The translations under genes and the position numbers were made by a program. Under the pieces are notes generated by a model. It did not search any database, was not told where the DNA came from, and saw only the letters and a list, made by a program, of their open reading frames with translations. A stretch of DNA of 64,000 nt from Flagellimonas sp. S3867 (GTDB lineage Bacteria; Bacteroidota; Bacteroidia; Flavobacteriales; Flavobacteriaceae): the NCBI RefSeq assembly GCF_014698935.1, contig NZ_JACVMN010000002.1, positions 248,001 to 312,000 of the forward strand, given 5' to 3'. Below, one piece after another: positions 8,125 through 17,197 of this stretch. Numbering within the stretch: the first letter of the stretch is position 1; every line of letters starts with the position of its first letter.

Positions 8125-10503
8125 CTAAGATTTAAGCTCTTCCATCAAATCTTCATACGTATAAGTACGCTCAGATTTGGTGTCCTTATCCTTGGTATAG
8201 AGAATTTCGGCTCGAATAGCCTTTAATCCAGTTACGCCTTGCAATCCTTCCAGCTCAACAATCTCGATATTGTTGGTAAAATAACCTTTAGCCTTTAGGA
8301 ATTTGATATAGCGCATATATTCCTTCTCATCTTTACGCTGACTGTACACAATGGCCAATTTTCCTTTTTGGGTCAATCTTTCATTGGTGCCCTTAATGTA
8401 GGACTTGTCGATACGTTTTTTGATAATCTCATATCTTGCATTGTAAGTACCGTCTACATCAAATCGCTTTTCATCCATTCTAAACCGAATGGACAACGAA
8501 GTACTGTATACCAAAATCAGCGATGCAACATCTAACTTTACAGGTAGTTTAGGTTTTAGGGCGTAGTATTTGTTTTCCATATCGCACATCACCTGCAATT
8601 GCCACAACCGGAGGTTGCTTAAATAAAGCTCATTGAAGTTCCTATCGTTAGCTATAGAACTACCAATGTACATATTATGCTCTACCCCATCCGTTTTGTA
8701 ACGTTCAAAATAATGCGGAAACATCTCTTGGGCCTCAACCTGTTTTTTGTCCAACAAAGCTGCTAGCTCCATGTTGGCTTCCATTACACTGTTATCGTAA
8801 TTTCTACGATGATCATAATAAGATTCTGTTCCTTCGTCTATCCGCTCTTCATAGGTGTCAACCAACGTCGCCAACTTCTTGTTTTCGCTTTTTAGGTGCT
8901 TAAATACCGGAGCTATTTCTTCTTTTACAAAATCAAAAATGGCCTGTTCTGTATGTGTGTACAATGCCTCTTTTACTTCGTCAAGATAGGTGTTCACCCT
9001 AAACATAAGCTCCTCATAAATAGGTAGCTTGAATTTTTTGAACGCCTCAATCAAAACTCCGTTGATTTCGGAGAGTTGAATCATTAAATCACGCTGAATG
9101 GACAGATTTCTTTGTTTTGAGGATTCCTTGATATCAATTTGACCGTAAAGCGGATATACATCCTTGAAAACAATCTCTTTAAAAACCGGCTGATTTCCTA
9201 CAAGCTCATCGCCCATAAAACGTTTGGCTTCTTCCTGAAACTTCCAATAGACAGAGGAGTGTACGGTAGTGCACTCATGCTGAATAATGGCATCAACCAA
9301 ATTTTCCTCTTCTTCTATAGATCGAATCACGGCAGAAATAATGAATGGCATTACATCTTCCAGCTTGTTGGCATTGACACTATTGAGTTCATTCTCCGTG
9401 GTCGAAACCAGTTCTAAAACACCTAACAGATTACCATCACTGGCTATTGGGGCCAATATGGCACTTTTTATGCCTTGCTCATGTAAATTTTTATAAGGTT
9501 GCTCCCCATTTGATTTCTTATAGTACTTTTCTACATTGGAAATGGCAAAATAGTTGTTTTCCTTTAAGAGTTTATCAGAAGAATAACTACAGAGCATCCT
9601 GTCGCAAGATTCCATTTCCTTGCCTTTGAGAATATAACTTTCTATTCCTTTACCGTAGATTTTAAGAAATCTATTGGTTCCAGAATCATATCCAGCAAAG
9701 CCTACATTTATTTTTCTTAGGTTGAAGAGTGATCTAAAGGTTTCCTGAAAACTATCCATGAAGTTTTCATTTGCCCTTTTGTTGCTGCCAATCAATGTGG
9801 ATTTAATTTCAGAAATGGAATGTTCGGCTGTTACATCGAACATGTTCGAAATCACAAATCCTTTAGAGATGAAGCTGTTTGGTGGGATTTTTTCTTTCCA
9901 CAGATCAACATTGTCAAAATTTTCCAATAGTTCATCAACATCGGCCTGTGAAAGTTCCTTTGCCTTTTTGGTAGGTACAATCTCCATAAAATCTGCATTA
10001 TACAGAATACGGTAATGGCGCATTACCCCATTGGCATCAGGTATATCATAAAACAAAGGTCTTCTAAAGTCCATCTTAAACCCGTAGTAAAAAGCCAATA
10101 CCACGGTACATCTCATAATGTAATCCACATTCTGCGGAAGATTCCGAATCTGGAGCTCAAATCCTTCACCTGCATCTTTTAAAATATTCTGAAATCGCTC
10201 AGAGGAATTAAACACCAAGCTTTCAAAAGGTGTTGATGCTGTTTTAATCTCATTTTTGGTAAGTACTGGGGAAAACGTATCCGCCAGGATAACACTTATT
10301 ACGTCCTTGTGCTTCTTTAAAAGCTCAAAATCGTCAAAACCTTCTCTTAACTCCGGATACGGCGCTTGTGTATCAAGAATATATTTGGCCCTTTCTGCCA
10401 AATACTTGTCCTTGCTTTTAAGTTGCTCGTCGTAGTGTTGCAACAGTTTGTTGAAACTAACCAGATGCAACATGGGACTCTCTGCCTGGTAATTCTGCTC
10501 CAT
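8125..10503 (-). CDS. Large GAF-domain protein, function unknown
   Basis: 792 residues, no signal peptide or membrane segment, so cytoplasmic. A GAF-type sensor domain lies at about residues 225-400 (GIKSAILAPIASDGNLLGVLELVS is its recognisable end). The N-terminal 220 residues and the alpha-helical C-terminal half (ending in a basic region and an EDLMEEL tail) match no named domain I can recognise. GAF domains bind cyclic nucleotides or other small ligands. No histidine kinase, GGDEF or output domain is seen. The gene converges on the HD-PycTM gene with 2 bases between stops, and diverges from a phosphoesterase gene. Confidence 0.7.
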   Translation of the reverse strand: MEQNYQAESPMLHLVSFNKLLQHYDEQLKSKDKYLAERAKYILDTQAPYPELREGFDDFELLKKHKDVISVILADTFSPVLTKNEIKTASTPFESLVFNSSERFQNILKDAGEGFELQIRNLPQNVDYIMRCTVVLAFYYGFKMDFRRPLFYDIPDANGVMRHYRILYNADFMEIVPTKKAKELSQADVDELLENFDNVDLWKEKIPPNSFISKGFVISNMFDVTAEHSISEIKSTLIGSNKRANENFMDSFQETFRSLFNLRKINVGFAGYDSGTNRFLKIYGKGIESYILKGKEMESCDRMLCSYSSDKLLKENNYFAISNVEKYYKKSNGEQPYKNLHEQGIKSAILAPIASDGNLLGVLELVSTTENELNSVNANKLEDVMPFIISAVIRSIEEEENLVDAIIQHECTTVHSSVYWKFQEEAKRFMGDELVGNQPVFKEIVFKDVYPLYGQIDIKESSKQRNLSIQRDLMIQLSEINGVLIEAFKKFKLPIYEELMFRVNTYLDEVKEALYTHTEQAIFDFVKEEIAPVFKHLKSENKKLATLVDTYEERIDEGTESYYDHRRNYDNSVMEANMELAALLDKKQVEAQEMFPHYFERYKTDGVEHNMYIGSSIANDRNFNELYLSNLRLWQLQVMCDMENKYYALKPKLPVKLDVASLILVYSTSLSIRFRMDEKRFDVDGTYNARYEIIKKRIDKSYIKGTNERLTQKGKLAIVYSQRKDEKEYMRYIKFLKAKGYFTNNIEIVELEGLQGVTGLKAIRAEILYTKDKDTKSERTYTYEDLMEELKS

Positions 10504-10616
10504 ACAATATAAGTCGAGGTTTAGCCTGTAAAGTTACAAAAAGAAAAAATGCCAGTTGTTAAAGTAATCCTTATGGAATTGTTCACTTTTTTTGGATATT
10601 TAAAGAAATTTGTTGC

Positions 10617-11510
10617 ATGTCCTCCAATTTTAGGTTAGACCGAGCTTACGAGAAGGCGAAAACCATCTATTTTGATGATGATTCGAGATTTATTTTCTTC
10701 AGTGACTGCCATCGAGGTGATAACAGTTTTGCCGATGATTTTGCCAATAATCGGAATATTTATTTTCATGCATTGAACCATTACTATCGCGAAGGATTTC
10801 AGTACTGCGAACTCGGTGATGGTGATGAACTTTGGGAGAATCTGCATTTCGAGTCGATTTTTGAAGCTCATAAAAATGTGTACCAACTGCTGCGACAATT
10901 CCATTTGGAAAATCGACTCCATATGGTCTGGGGCAACCACGATATGGTCTACAGTCAAAAATCGTATGTGGACAAGCACTTATCTAGCTATTTTGAGCCT
11001 ATTGAGGATAAGGACAAAGAGCTTTTTGAAGGAATAAACTATCATGAATCCCTAATTTTAAAGCATACCCAAACCCAACAAGAAATATTCTGTACCCATG
11101 GGCACCAAGCGGATTGGTGGAATTATGTTTGCTGGCGAATAGGTCGTTTTTTGGTGCGAATTCTTTGGAAACCTCTTCAAGTTGTCGGTATTGCCGATCC
11201 AACCAGCCCTGCCAAAAATTATAAAGAGCTTATTCGAATTGAAAAACGTATCAAACGCTGGATTCTAAAAAACAACTTAAGAATTACCATTGCAGGGCAC
11301 ACCCATAGACCTCGATTCCCTGAGCCAGGTCAAATTCCATTTTTTAATGATGGAAGTTGTGTACATCCACGAAGTATTACTGGAATTGAGATTGAAAAGG
11401 GTGAAATTTCCTTGATCAAATGGCAAATTGCCACTAAAGTGGACGGTACACTTCAAATTGTAAGGGTTTTACTGGAGGGTCCAGAAAAACTATCTGATTA
11501 CACCTCCTAA
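10617..11510 (+). CDS. Calcineurin-like metallophosphoesterase
   Basis: 297 residues, cytoplasmic. All metal-binding blocks are present: FFSDCHRGD (about 28-36), LGDGDELWE (about 66-74), WGNHDMVY (about 105), THGHQADWW (about 160) and AGHTHRPRF (about 225). The DxHRG start and GDGDE block resemble the LpxH/UDP-diacylglucosamine hydrolase-like branch, but a lipid-A role is not supported by neighbours. The start ATG at 10617 is preceded by an AT-rich leader (TATTTAAAGAAATTTGTTGC). It converges with the aminotransferase gene, with 7 bases between the stops. Substrate unknown. Confidence 0.8.
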   Translation: MSSNFRLDRAYEKAKTIYFDDDSRFIFFSDCHRGDNSFADDFANNRNIYFHALNHYYREGFQYCELGDGDELWENLHFESIFEAHKNVYQLLRQFHLENRLHMVWGNHDMVYSQKSYVDKHLSSYFEPIEDKDKELFEGINYHESLILKHTQTQQEIFCTHGHQADWWNYVCWRIGRFLVRILWKPLQVVGIADPTSPAKNYKELIRIEKRIKRWILKNNLRITIAGHTHRPRFPEPGQIPFFNDGSCVHPRSITGIEIEKGEISLIKWQIATKVDGTLQIVRVLLEGPEKLSDYTS

Positions 11511-11517
11511 TCTTCGA

Positions 11518-12783
11518 TTATTTTCGCGTGGCCAAAGTTTTCATAGCTTCTACAAAAACATCCAGCTCTTTTGTGGTGGTATAAATATTGGGCGTAATGC
11601 GGCATCCGTGTACATTGAATCCATCAATGGCCACTGTCCAAATGCCAAATTCATCCAATAATGTTTCTGCCAGTAATTTAGGTGGCATATGTGCAATTCC
11701 AACATTGGCTATACCGCATGATCTTTCTGGCTGAATTGGTGTGTTAACCACAATATTTGGTACATCCCTTAGTTTATCACTCCAATATTTTTGCAAAAAA
11801 CGCAGGCGTTTTTCCTTTTTTTGTATTCCAATGTTTTCCAAATAATCTATTGCCGCTTCAATGGCCAAATAAATTTGCACTGGATTGGTGCCGGTATGAT
11901 TGAGTCTTAAAATATCTCTTGGCATTCTGCCATATTCTGCAAGCAAAGGCCATATGTTGGGAATATTCTTTGGAGATACATACAATAACCCAACTCCAAG
12001 CGGTGCATTCAACCACTTATGCAAACTGGACCCATAATAATCACAGTCCAGTTCTGATATATTAACGTCAATATGGCCTATGGCATGTGCACCATCAACC
12101 ATTACCTCTACCCCATGCTTGTGTGCCATGTCACAAATTTTTCTAATAGGGAGAATATGACCGGTTATATTAATCATATGGCATACCATTAATAATTTGG
12201 TTCTTTGGGTAATTTTTGATTCATAAAGGGCCACGATTTCTTCATCTGATCTAGGGTGGTTAGGAATGGAAACTTCCTTGCATACAACGCCATAACGATC
12301 ACGTACCATGTAAAAATGGTCTTTCATGGCTCCATAATCCTGATTTGCAAATATGGCCTCATCTCCTTCCCTCCATGGAAAACCACCGATAATAAGGTCC
12401 AAAGATTCCGTAGTATTCCTTGTAATGGCAAGTGAATTTGGATTGCAACCAACAAACTTTGCCAATCTAGCCGTAACTTTTTCCTTGTTTTCCCATTGGG
12501 ATGTCCTCATATAATAAGACCCCTCGTAGTTCACCATTTGGGTTAATGCGTACAGCTTTTCCATAACTGGTTTAGGAGAAATACAATAGTAACCGTTTTC
12601 CAGATTGATATAATCCGGTTTTAAATCGAAATCTTGTCGGATACGAGTCCAGAAATCTTTGCCTTCTCCTTTAGGATATGGTTGATTAGTATGGGTTATT
12701 TTCTGACTTCTGCTTGCTATGGGCACAATCGTTGTTGCCATCGCAGCCTGCCCCAGACGCTTTAAAAATTGTCTTTTTTTCAT
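11518..12783 (-). CDS. Class V PLP aminotransferase (isopenicillin-N-epimerase-like), Tat-type signal
   Basis: 421 residues. The N-terminus KKRQFLKRLGQAAMATTIVPIA looks like a twin-arginine-type signal with Lys-Arg in place of Arg-Arg, so export of the folded PLP enzyme to the periplasm is likely. Catalytic-fold residues of fold-type I are visible: Asp230 (VDGAHA) and the Schiff-base Lys256 (SSLHKW). The family includes cysteine desulfurase-like and isopenicillin N epimerase-like proteins; the precise substrate cannot be read. The downstream neighbour converges, and the next gene upstream diverges, so it is probably transcribed alone. Confidence 0.8.
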   Translation of the reverse strand: MKKRQFLKRLGQAAMATTIVPIASRSQKITHTNQPYPKGEGKDFWTRIRQDFDLKPDYINLENGYYCISPKPVMEKLYALTQMVNYEGSYYMRTSQWENKEKVTARLAKFVGCNPNSLAITRNTTESLDLIIGGFPWREGDEAIFANQDYGAMKDHFYMVRDRYGVVCKEVSIPNHPRSDEEIVALYESKITQRTKLLMVCHMINITGHILPIRKICDMAHKHGVEVMVDGAHAIGHIDVNISELDCDYYGSSLHKWLNAPLGVGLLYVSPKNIPNIWPLLAEYGRMPRDILRLNHTGTNPVQIYLAIEAAIDYLENIGIQKKEKRLRFLQKYWSDKLRDVPNIVVNTPIQPERSCGIANVGIAHMPPKLLAETLLDEFGIWTVAIDGFNVHGCRITPNIYTTTKELDVFVEAMKTLATRK

Positions 12784-12926
12784 AATTCATCCGTTGAAAA
12801 TACTGGTAATGTACCGTTACTGATTCAAGTTACAATTTTACCGCCTAGTTTGCGATTTAACGTCTCTTTATCAGGTTGATGGCAAGGTATTTGTTAACTT
12901 TAAATAAACTTATCGACCAAATTGCT

Positions 12927-13568
12927 ATGAAAAGTCTTGTTCTGTTGTTAATTGGTTTGGTCTTTGGGCTTGCAACTTTGCATGCTCAAGGGGATATTCC
13001 TACCACTCGCCCGCTGAAAATCGGGGAACGGAACGATTTGGATATTAAATCCAGTAATCAAGGCACTTCACTTCGCATACCTTCCGTTATTGATGAAAAT
13101 CTGACCTCCAACAGTAACAAACCCGGTGTTAAAATGTTACCGGACAAACAATTACTTCAGGCTGGACACGATTTGGTGATTGACCCCAAAGTTGGAGAAA
13201 AAGAGAAAAAAGGTTCTAAGGAACACCACGGTGATCAATACTTGGGAGATATAAAAACCACCGCGAAATTTATCGGGATCGTTTGTCGAGACCATGAATA
13301 TGTTGATGGTGATCGTGTAAAAATCTATCTCAATGGTATGGTGATTGAACCCAACATTCTACTTTCGGGTACTTTTAAAGGAATCAATATTGATTTGGTA
13401 GAAGGCTTTAACCGGCTTGATTTCGAAGCTCTGAACCAAGGTTCATCGGGTCCGAATACCGCCCAAGTTGTGGTGGCTGATGATAAAGGTCAAGTAATTC
13501 ACAACAACCGATGGAATCTTTCAACCGGCGCCAAGGCCAGCTTAATTGTGGTTAAAGAAAAAGAATAG
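12927..13568 (+). CDS. Secreted protein of unknown function
   Basis: 213 residues from the ATG at 12927, chosen because MKSLVLLLIGLVFGLATLHAQ is a clean Sec signal peptide; an ORF extension to 12876 adds residues without signal character. The mature protein has a polar, Lys-rich N-terminal half and a C-terminal beta-sandwich-like half (RVKIYLNGMVIEPNILLSGTF, NRLDFEALNQGSSGPNTAQV, ending GAKASLIVVKE). No enzyme motif. The stop is immediately followed by the acylase stop on the other strand; the two stops sit in the small palindrome GAATAGCTATTC. Confidence 0.65.
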   Translation: MKSLVLLLIGLVFGLATLHAQGDIPTTRPLKIGERNDLDIKSSNQGTSLRIPSVIDENLTSNSNKPGVKMLPDKQLLQAGHDLVIDPKVGEKEKKGSKEHHGDQYLGDIKTTAKFIGIVCRDHEYVDGDRVKIYLNGMVIEPNILLSGTFKGINIDLVEGFNRLDFEALNQGSSGPNTAQVVVADDKGQVIHNNRWNLSTGAKASLIVVKEKE

Positions 13569-15743
13569 CTATTCTCCTGGCTTGTACATTTTTACAGCTC
13601 TCTTTAGCACATCTTCCTTATAAAATGCAGCATCTTTCCATTGCACATCGGCATACTTTTGAATTTGGTCATCAAAATGCGGCGAATTGGGGTCTCCACT
13701 TTGACCACCCGCTAAAATAGTTTTGGCCTTGACCTTATCGCCAAATTCCACCGCAGCCACAAAACTGTTGCCCCGTGTACCATAGATTTTTTTGGTTCCA
13801 TTGTTATAACGTGCACCGTATGCAGCCAATGCCCCCCATCTTCCACTAGCAAAACCGATTGGAATGCTGGGCTTGGAATCGTCAAAAGCTTGGCGAATAT
13901 CTCCATTTAAGCGTTGGTATCGATTTACCTCCCCCCATGGCATCTGCCAAGTGCCAAAATCTGCTTCAAGTTTTTCAATGGCATGCCTAAAATGCATTAA
14001 TTTTTCTTTATCGGGAGATTCTTTTCCGTAAAAGACAATCTTTTCCATCGGACTTTTGAAACTTCTATCTTCTTTACTTTCATATATTAAACACAAAGTA
14101 CCATAATAATGAGATAAAGTCATCGCCACAGATTCTTTGGAAGTTTTAAAATCCCAATTTCGCAGCACCTCGATTGGTGCTTGAAGTTTAGATATTGGTG
14201 CTTGATCATAAGCTTTAATCAATCCCGGAATCAGTACTTTAAAGGCTGGTAAATAGGGATCATGGGCCAAGGCAATTAAATTATCCAAACTATATCCTTT
14301 TTCTCTTTTAGCACTCAATAGCTCAATCGCATGTACTCCCCTAAAATTTTCTTCATCACGGGACATATATTTGGGATAATCACCTCGTTTAGGACTATTT
14401 TCCGAAGCGGAGGTATAAGGCGTTGAATTGCAGTTTTGAATCCAGCCATTTTCGGGGTTCAATACCAAAATATTTTCATCCACCGTGTGCAATCCTTTCC
14501 AATCCGTCAGGGGATTATTCCCATCGACTGGTTGGGTAAAATCAAAATTTGTATCCCTTTTTGGGATGAAATTTCCATGGAAATAGGCAATATTGCCCTC
14601 GGCATCGGCATAAACCGTATTGTTTGAGGAATTGGTTCGAATGTCCATCATTTTTCGGAAGCCGTCATATCCACTTTGTTTGGTTCGAATGAAAGATTGT
14701 TCCAACGCTTTAACTGGTTCCCACATCATGGCCGAAGCGGTCCATTGACCATCAACTGAATGGGTAATGGGTCCATGATGGGTGCGGTACATTGGGAAAG
14801 TTTTTTCTTTCACACCATCTCCATTTTTATACTTTAAGGCCACCTCCTTAGAACCAACCAATCTTAGTTCTTCTCCATAGTGATAAAAAAGATTATCACC
14901 ATTTTTTACGATAGTTTCCTTGAACTCATCCATAACATCTGTGTACGTAGATGTATGCATCCAACCGGTTTTTTCATTGAAACCCTGGTACACAAAAAAT
15001 TGCCCCCAGGTTACAGCTCCATAAGCATTTAACCCTTCTTCGCTGACCACATGCACCTCTCCTCTAAAATAAAAAGAGGTATGCGGATTTATCAACAGCA
15101 TGGTGTTTCCCGATTCGGTTAACTTTCCAGCAATAGCGATTCCGTTTGAGCCTTGAGGCTCTGCCATTTCCTTTTCTTTTTCCTGTTTGAGTGCTTCCAT
15201 TTCTGGAAGTTCCCTTCCGCCTTCATAAAATGCCTTGATTTTGGCAACTGATATGCGCTCAATATCCCCACCAATACTCCCTTCACTAAAATACATGGGC
15301 ATCCAGGGTTCAAATCGGGTCAACAGTTTAGGTTTTACCTCTGGATGTGTATATAAATAGTAATTGATACCATCGGCAAAGGCATCACAAAGTTTTTTCA
15401 GCCATTCAGGGCTTTTCTCATAATTGGCAATTGCTTCTTTCTCGGTCATAAAAAGTTGAGCCCGAAGATCACTGTAAAGTGCAGCTTCGCCTTCTACTTC
15501 TGCCAATCTTCCAGTGGCCCAAATGTAGTTTTGTTCAACCCGGTTAAAATCATCTTCACATTGCGCATATAACAAGCCAAAAACAGCATCGGCATCAGTT
15601 TCTCCATAAATATGTGGGACTCCAAAGTCGTCCCGTATGATGGTAACGTTTTCCGCTTGGGTTTGCCATTCTTCAACTTCAGTTTGTGGTTTTGGGGTGC
15701 AGTTCACTAAAATGAACAACGCAATCAACAGTAAACTTCTCAT
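13569..15743 (-). CDS. Penicillin-acylase-family Ntn hydrolase (lipoprotein)
   Basis: 724 residues. The signal peptide ends LVNC at Cys15, compatible with lipidation. Residues 30-70 (VTIIRDDFGVPHIYGETDADAVFG) are the conserved start of the acylase alpha chain, and GSNGIAIAG places the nucleophile Ser199 at the start of the beta chain after autocatalytic cleavage. The family includes penicillin G acylase, cephalosporin acylase and N-acyl-homoserine-lactone acylases; no residue seen here discriminates among substrates. It follows the PhnA-like gene by 4 bases on the same strand, so these form one transcript. Periplasmic or outer-membrane-anchored. Confidence 0.85.
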   Translation of the reverse strand: MRSLLLIALFILVNCTPKPQTEVEEWQTQAENVTIIRDDFGVPHIYGETDADAVFGLLYAQCEDDFNRVEQNYIWATGRLAEVEGEAALYSDLRAQLFMTEKEAIANYEKSPEWLKKLCDAFADGINYYLYTHPEVKPKLLTRFEPWMPMYFSEGSIGGDIERISVAKIKAFYEGGRELPEMEALKQEKEKEMAEPQGSNGIAIAGKLTESGNTMLLINPHTSFYFRGEVHVVSEEGLNAYGAVTWGQFFVYQGFNEKTGWMHTSTYTDVMDEFKETIVKNGDNLFYHYGEELRLVGSKEVALKYKNGDGVKEKTFPMYRTHHGPITHSVDGQWTASAMMWEPVKALEQSFIRTKQSGYDGFRKMMDIRTNSSNNTVYADAEGNIAYFHGNFIPKRDTNFDFTQPVDGNNPLTDWKGLHTVDENILVLNPENGWIQNCNSTPYTSASENSPKRGDYPKYMSRDEENFRGVHAIELLSAKREKGYSLDNLIALAHDPYLPAFKVLIPGLIKAYDQAPISKLQAPIEVLRNWDFKTSKESVAMTLSHYYGTLCLIYESKEDRSFKSPMEKIVFYGKESPDKEKLMHFRHAIEKLEADFGTWQMPWGEVNRYQRLNGDIRQAFDDSKPSIPIGFASGRWGALAAYGARYNNGTKKIYGTRGNSFVAAVEFGDKVKAKTILAGGQSGDPNSPHFDDQIQKYADVQWKDAAFYKEDVLKRAVKMYKPGE

Positions 15744-15747
15744 TGTT

Positions 15748-15957
15748 TTATGCTTTTTTCAGAAACTGGGTCTTCAATACAATTTGGGATTTTCCGATTC
15801 TACACTCAACTTCTTGCGGACTCCCTGTTAAGCGAATATTTTTTATCACATTCCCTCTTTTTAGGGTCTTGGACATTCCCTTGATTTTTAAATCTTTGAC
15901 AACATGCACATTGTCTCCATCCTCAAGAATGTTTCCATTACAGTCCTTGGTATCCAT
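15748..15957 (-). CDS. PhnA-like protein, C-terminal domain only
   Basis: 69 residues matching the PhnA C-terminal domain: KDCNGNILEDGDNVHVVKDLKIKG, an RGNVIKNIRL strand and the ending LKTQFLKKA. The zinc-ribbon part of full PhnA is absent, which is usual for the short Bacteroidota form. Despite the name, PhnA is not a phosphonate-cleaving enzyme; its role is unknown. First gene of a two-gene unit with the acylase. Confidence 0.8.
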   Translation of the reverse strand: MDTKDCNGNILEDGDNVHVVKDLKIKGMSKTLKRGNVIKNIRLTGSPQEVECRIGKSQIVLKTQFLKKA

Positions 15958-16019
15958 TTGTATGTTTTAGACGATTAAAATACATCAAATGCCATTGAAT
16001 TACTAATTGGAAGGGAACA

Positions 16020-17066
16020 TTACCAACTACCGCTGGCACCACCTCCGCCAGAACTGCCGCCACCACCAGAAAAGCTACTTGAGCTCCCACCAGAAGAACT
16101 TGACCCAAAGGAATGACTTCCCCCGGAAGAAAAGGTTTTGCTCATATATGTGCTATCACTTTTGAGCAACGAAAGCTTGAATCCCTCTTTGCCTTTGATC
16201 AGAATTTTCACCGCGGCCAACACCAAGGTAAAAACCAAAAAACCAGCAACTAGGTAATAAGTCCAAGAAACGTCGTCCAGCAAATATGTGTAATCTTCTA
16301 GATTGATGCCTAAACCGAATATTTCGACTGCAAAGAACAAAGGCATTACAATGAAAACTATTGAAAAAAGAATGGGAATCAGTTGAAAAAGTATCATAAA
16401 AATGCCCTGTAAGACACCTAGCTTTCCAATCATCATTCCGCGAAATGCTTCAATTACGCCAGAGTATGTTCTGTAAAAAATAAAACCTCCGGCAGCCACA
16501 AAAATCAAAAGGAAAAGGATAATAAAGATTCTGATACCCCATCCCATTTCACCCTCGGCCTCCAATTCATTTTTAAATTCTTCCAACGCTTCTGGATTGT
16601 TTAGAAATTCAATGAGTTGATCAGTGGCCAAGTTCAATCCATCAAAATAATTATCCTCCTTGAATGCTGGAATCATGGTGTTTCTTATGATACCAGAAGC
16701 AACCGCATCCGTGATATAGGGTTCTAAACCGTAACCCACCTCAATACGTACCTCCCTGTCGTTTTTGGAAAACAGAATAAGAATGCCATTATCTTTATCC
16801 TTCTGACCCAATTGATTTTGATTGAACGTGCCGTTTGCATATTCTTCAATCGTCTCATTGCCCAAAGCATCAATGGTCAAAATCACCAATTGGTTTGTGG
16901 TTTCTGTTTCAAACTGGGTAAGCTTTGCTTTGAGTCCTTCCAATTCTTGTGTCGAAAAAATATGGGCACTATCCGTAACGATTTCCTCCAACAGCAGATA
17001 ACGTTGTTGCCCAAAGCTTACGGAAGAAATTACAATCAGAAGAACAGCAAGAAGTGTCTTTTTCAT
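16020..17066 (-). CDS. TPM-domain membrane protein with Ser/Gly-rich tail
   Basis: 348 residues: signal peptide to about residue 19 (SSVSFGQ), a TPM domain at about 25-160 (DSAHIFSTQELEGLKAKL, NGILILFSKNDREVRIEVGYGLEPYITD), then four membrane segments at about 178-290, and a Ser/Gly-rich tail ending GGGGASGSW. This matches the YgcG/Psb32-like family, whose role is thought to lie in membrane-protein maintenance, not established here. Monocistronic: divergent from the ABC gene and 62 bases before the PhnA-like gene, with no terminator seen between. Confidence 0.85.
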   Translation of the reverse strand: MKKTLLAVLLIVISSVSFGQQRYLLLEEIVTDSAHIFSTQELEGLKAKLTQFETETTNQLVILTIDALGNETIEEYANGTFNQNQLGQKDKDNGILILFSKNDREVRIEVGYGLEPYITDAVASGIIRNTMIPAFKEDNYFDGLNLATDQLIEFLNNPEALEEFKNELEAEGEMGWGIRIFIILFLLIFVAAGGFIFYRTYSGVIEAFRGMMIGKLGVLQGIFMILFQLIPILFSIVFIVMPLFFAVEIFGLGINLEDYTYLLDDVSWTYYLVAGFLVFTLVLAAVKILIKGKEGFKLSLLKSDSTYMSKTFSSGGSHSFGSSSSGGSSSSFSGGGGSSGGGGASGSW

Positions 17067-17197
17067 TATAAATATTGAACAGAAAAAATTAAATATACAA
17101 TATGTTGCCCTGTTCTTCGGCTACCAATGTACAAACAGTATCAATGGTTTTATGTCCGTATAATTTCAACTAACTTGTACCTCCTTTTAAAATTTTC

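Noticed and set aside
6932..10503. A complete Pycsar defence locus
   Set aside because: No class III nucleotide cyclase is encoded in the window, and the neighbours look like chromosomal core genes; only the effector-like domain is supported.
12876..12926. Longer N-terminus for the secreted protein
   Set aside because: The first 17 residues are not signal-like, whereas the ATG at 12927 gives a textbook signal peptide.
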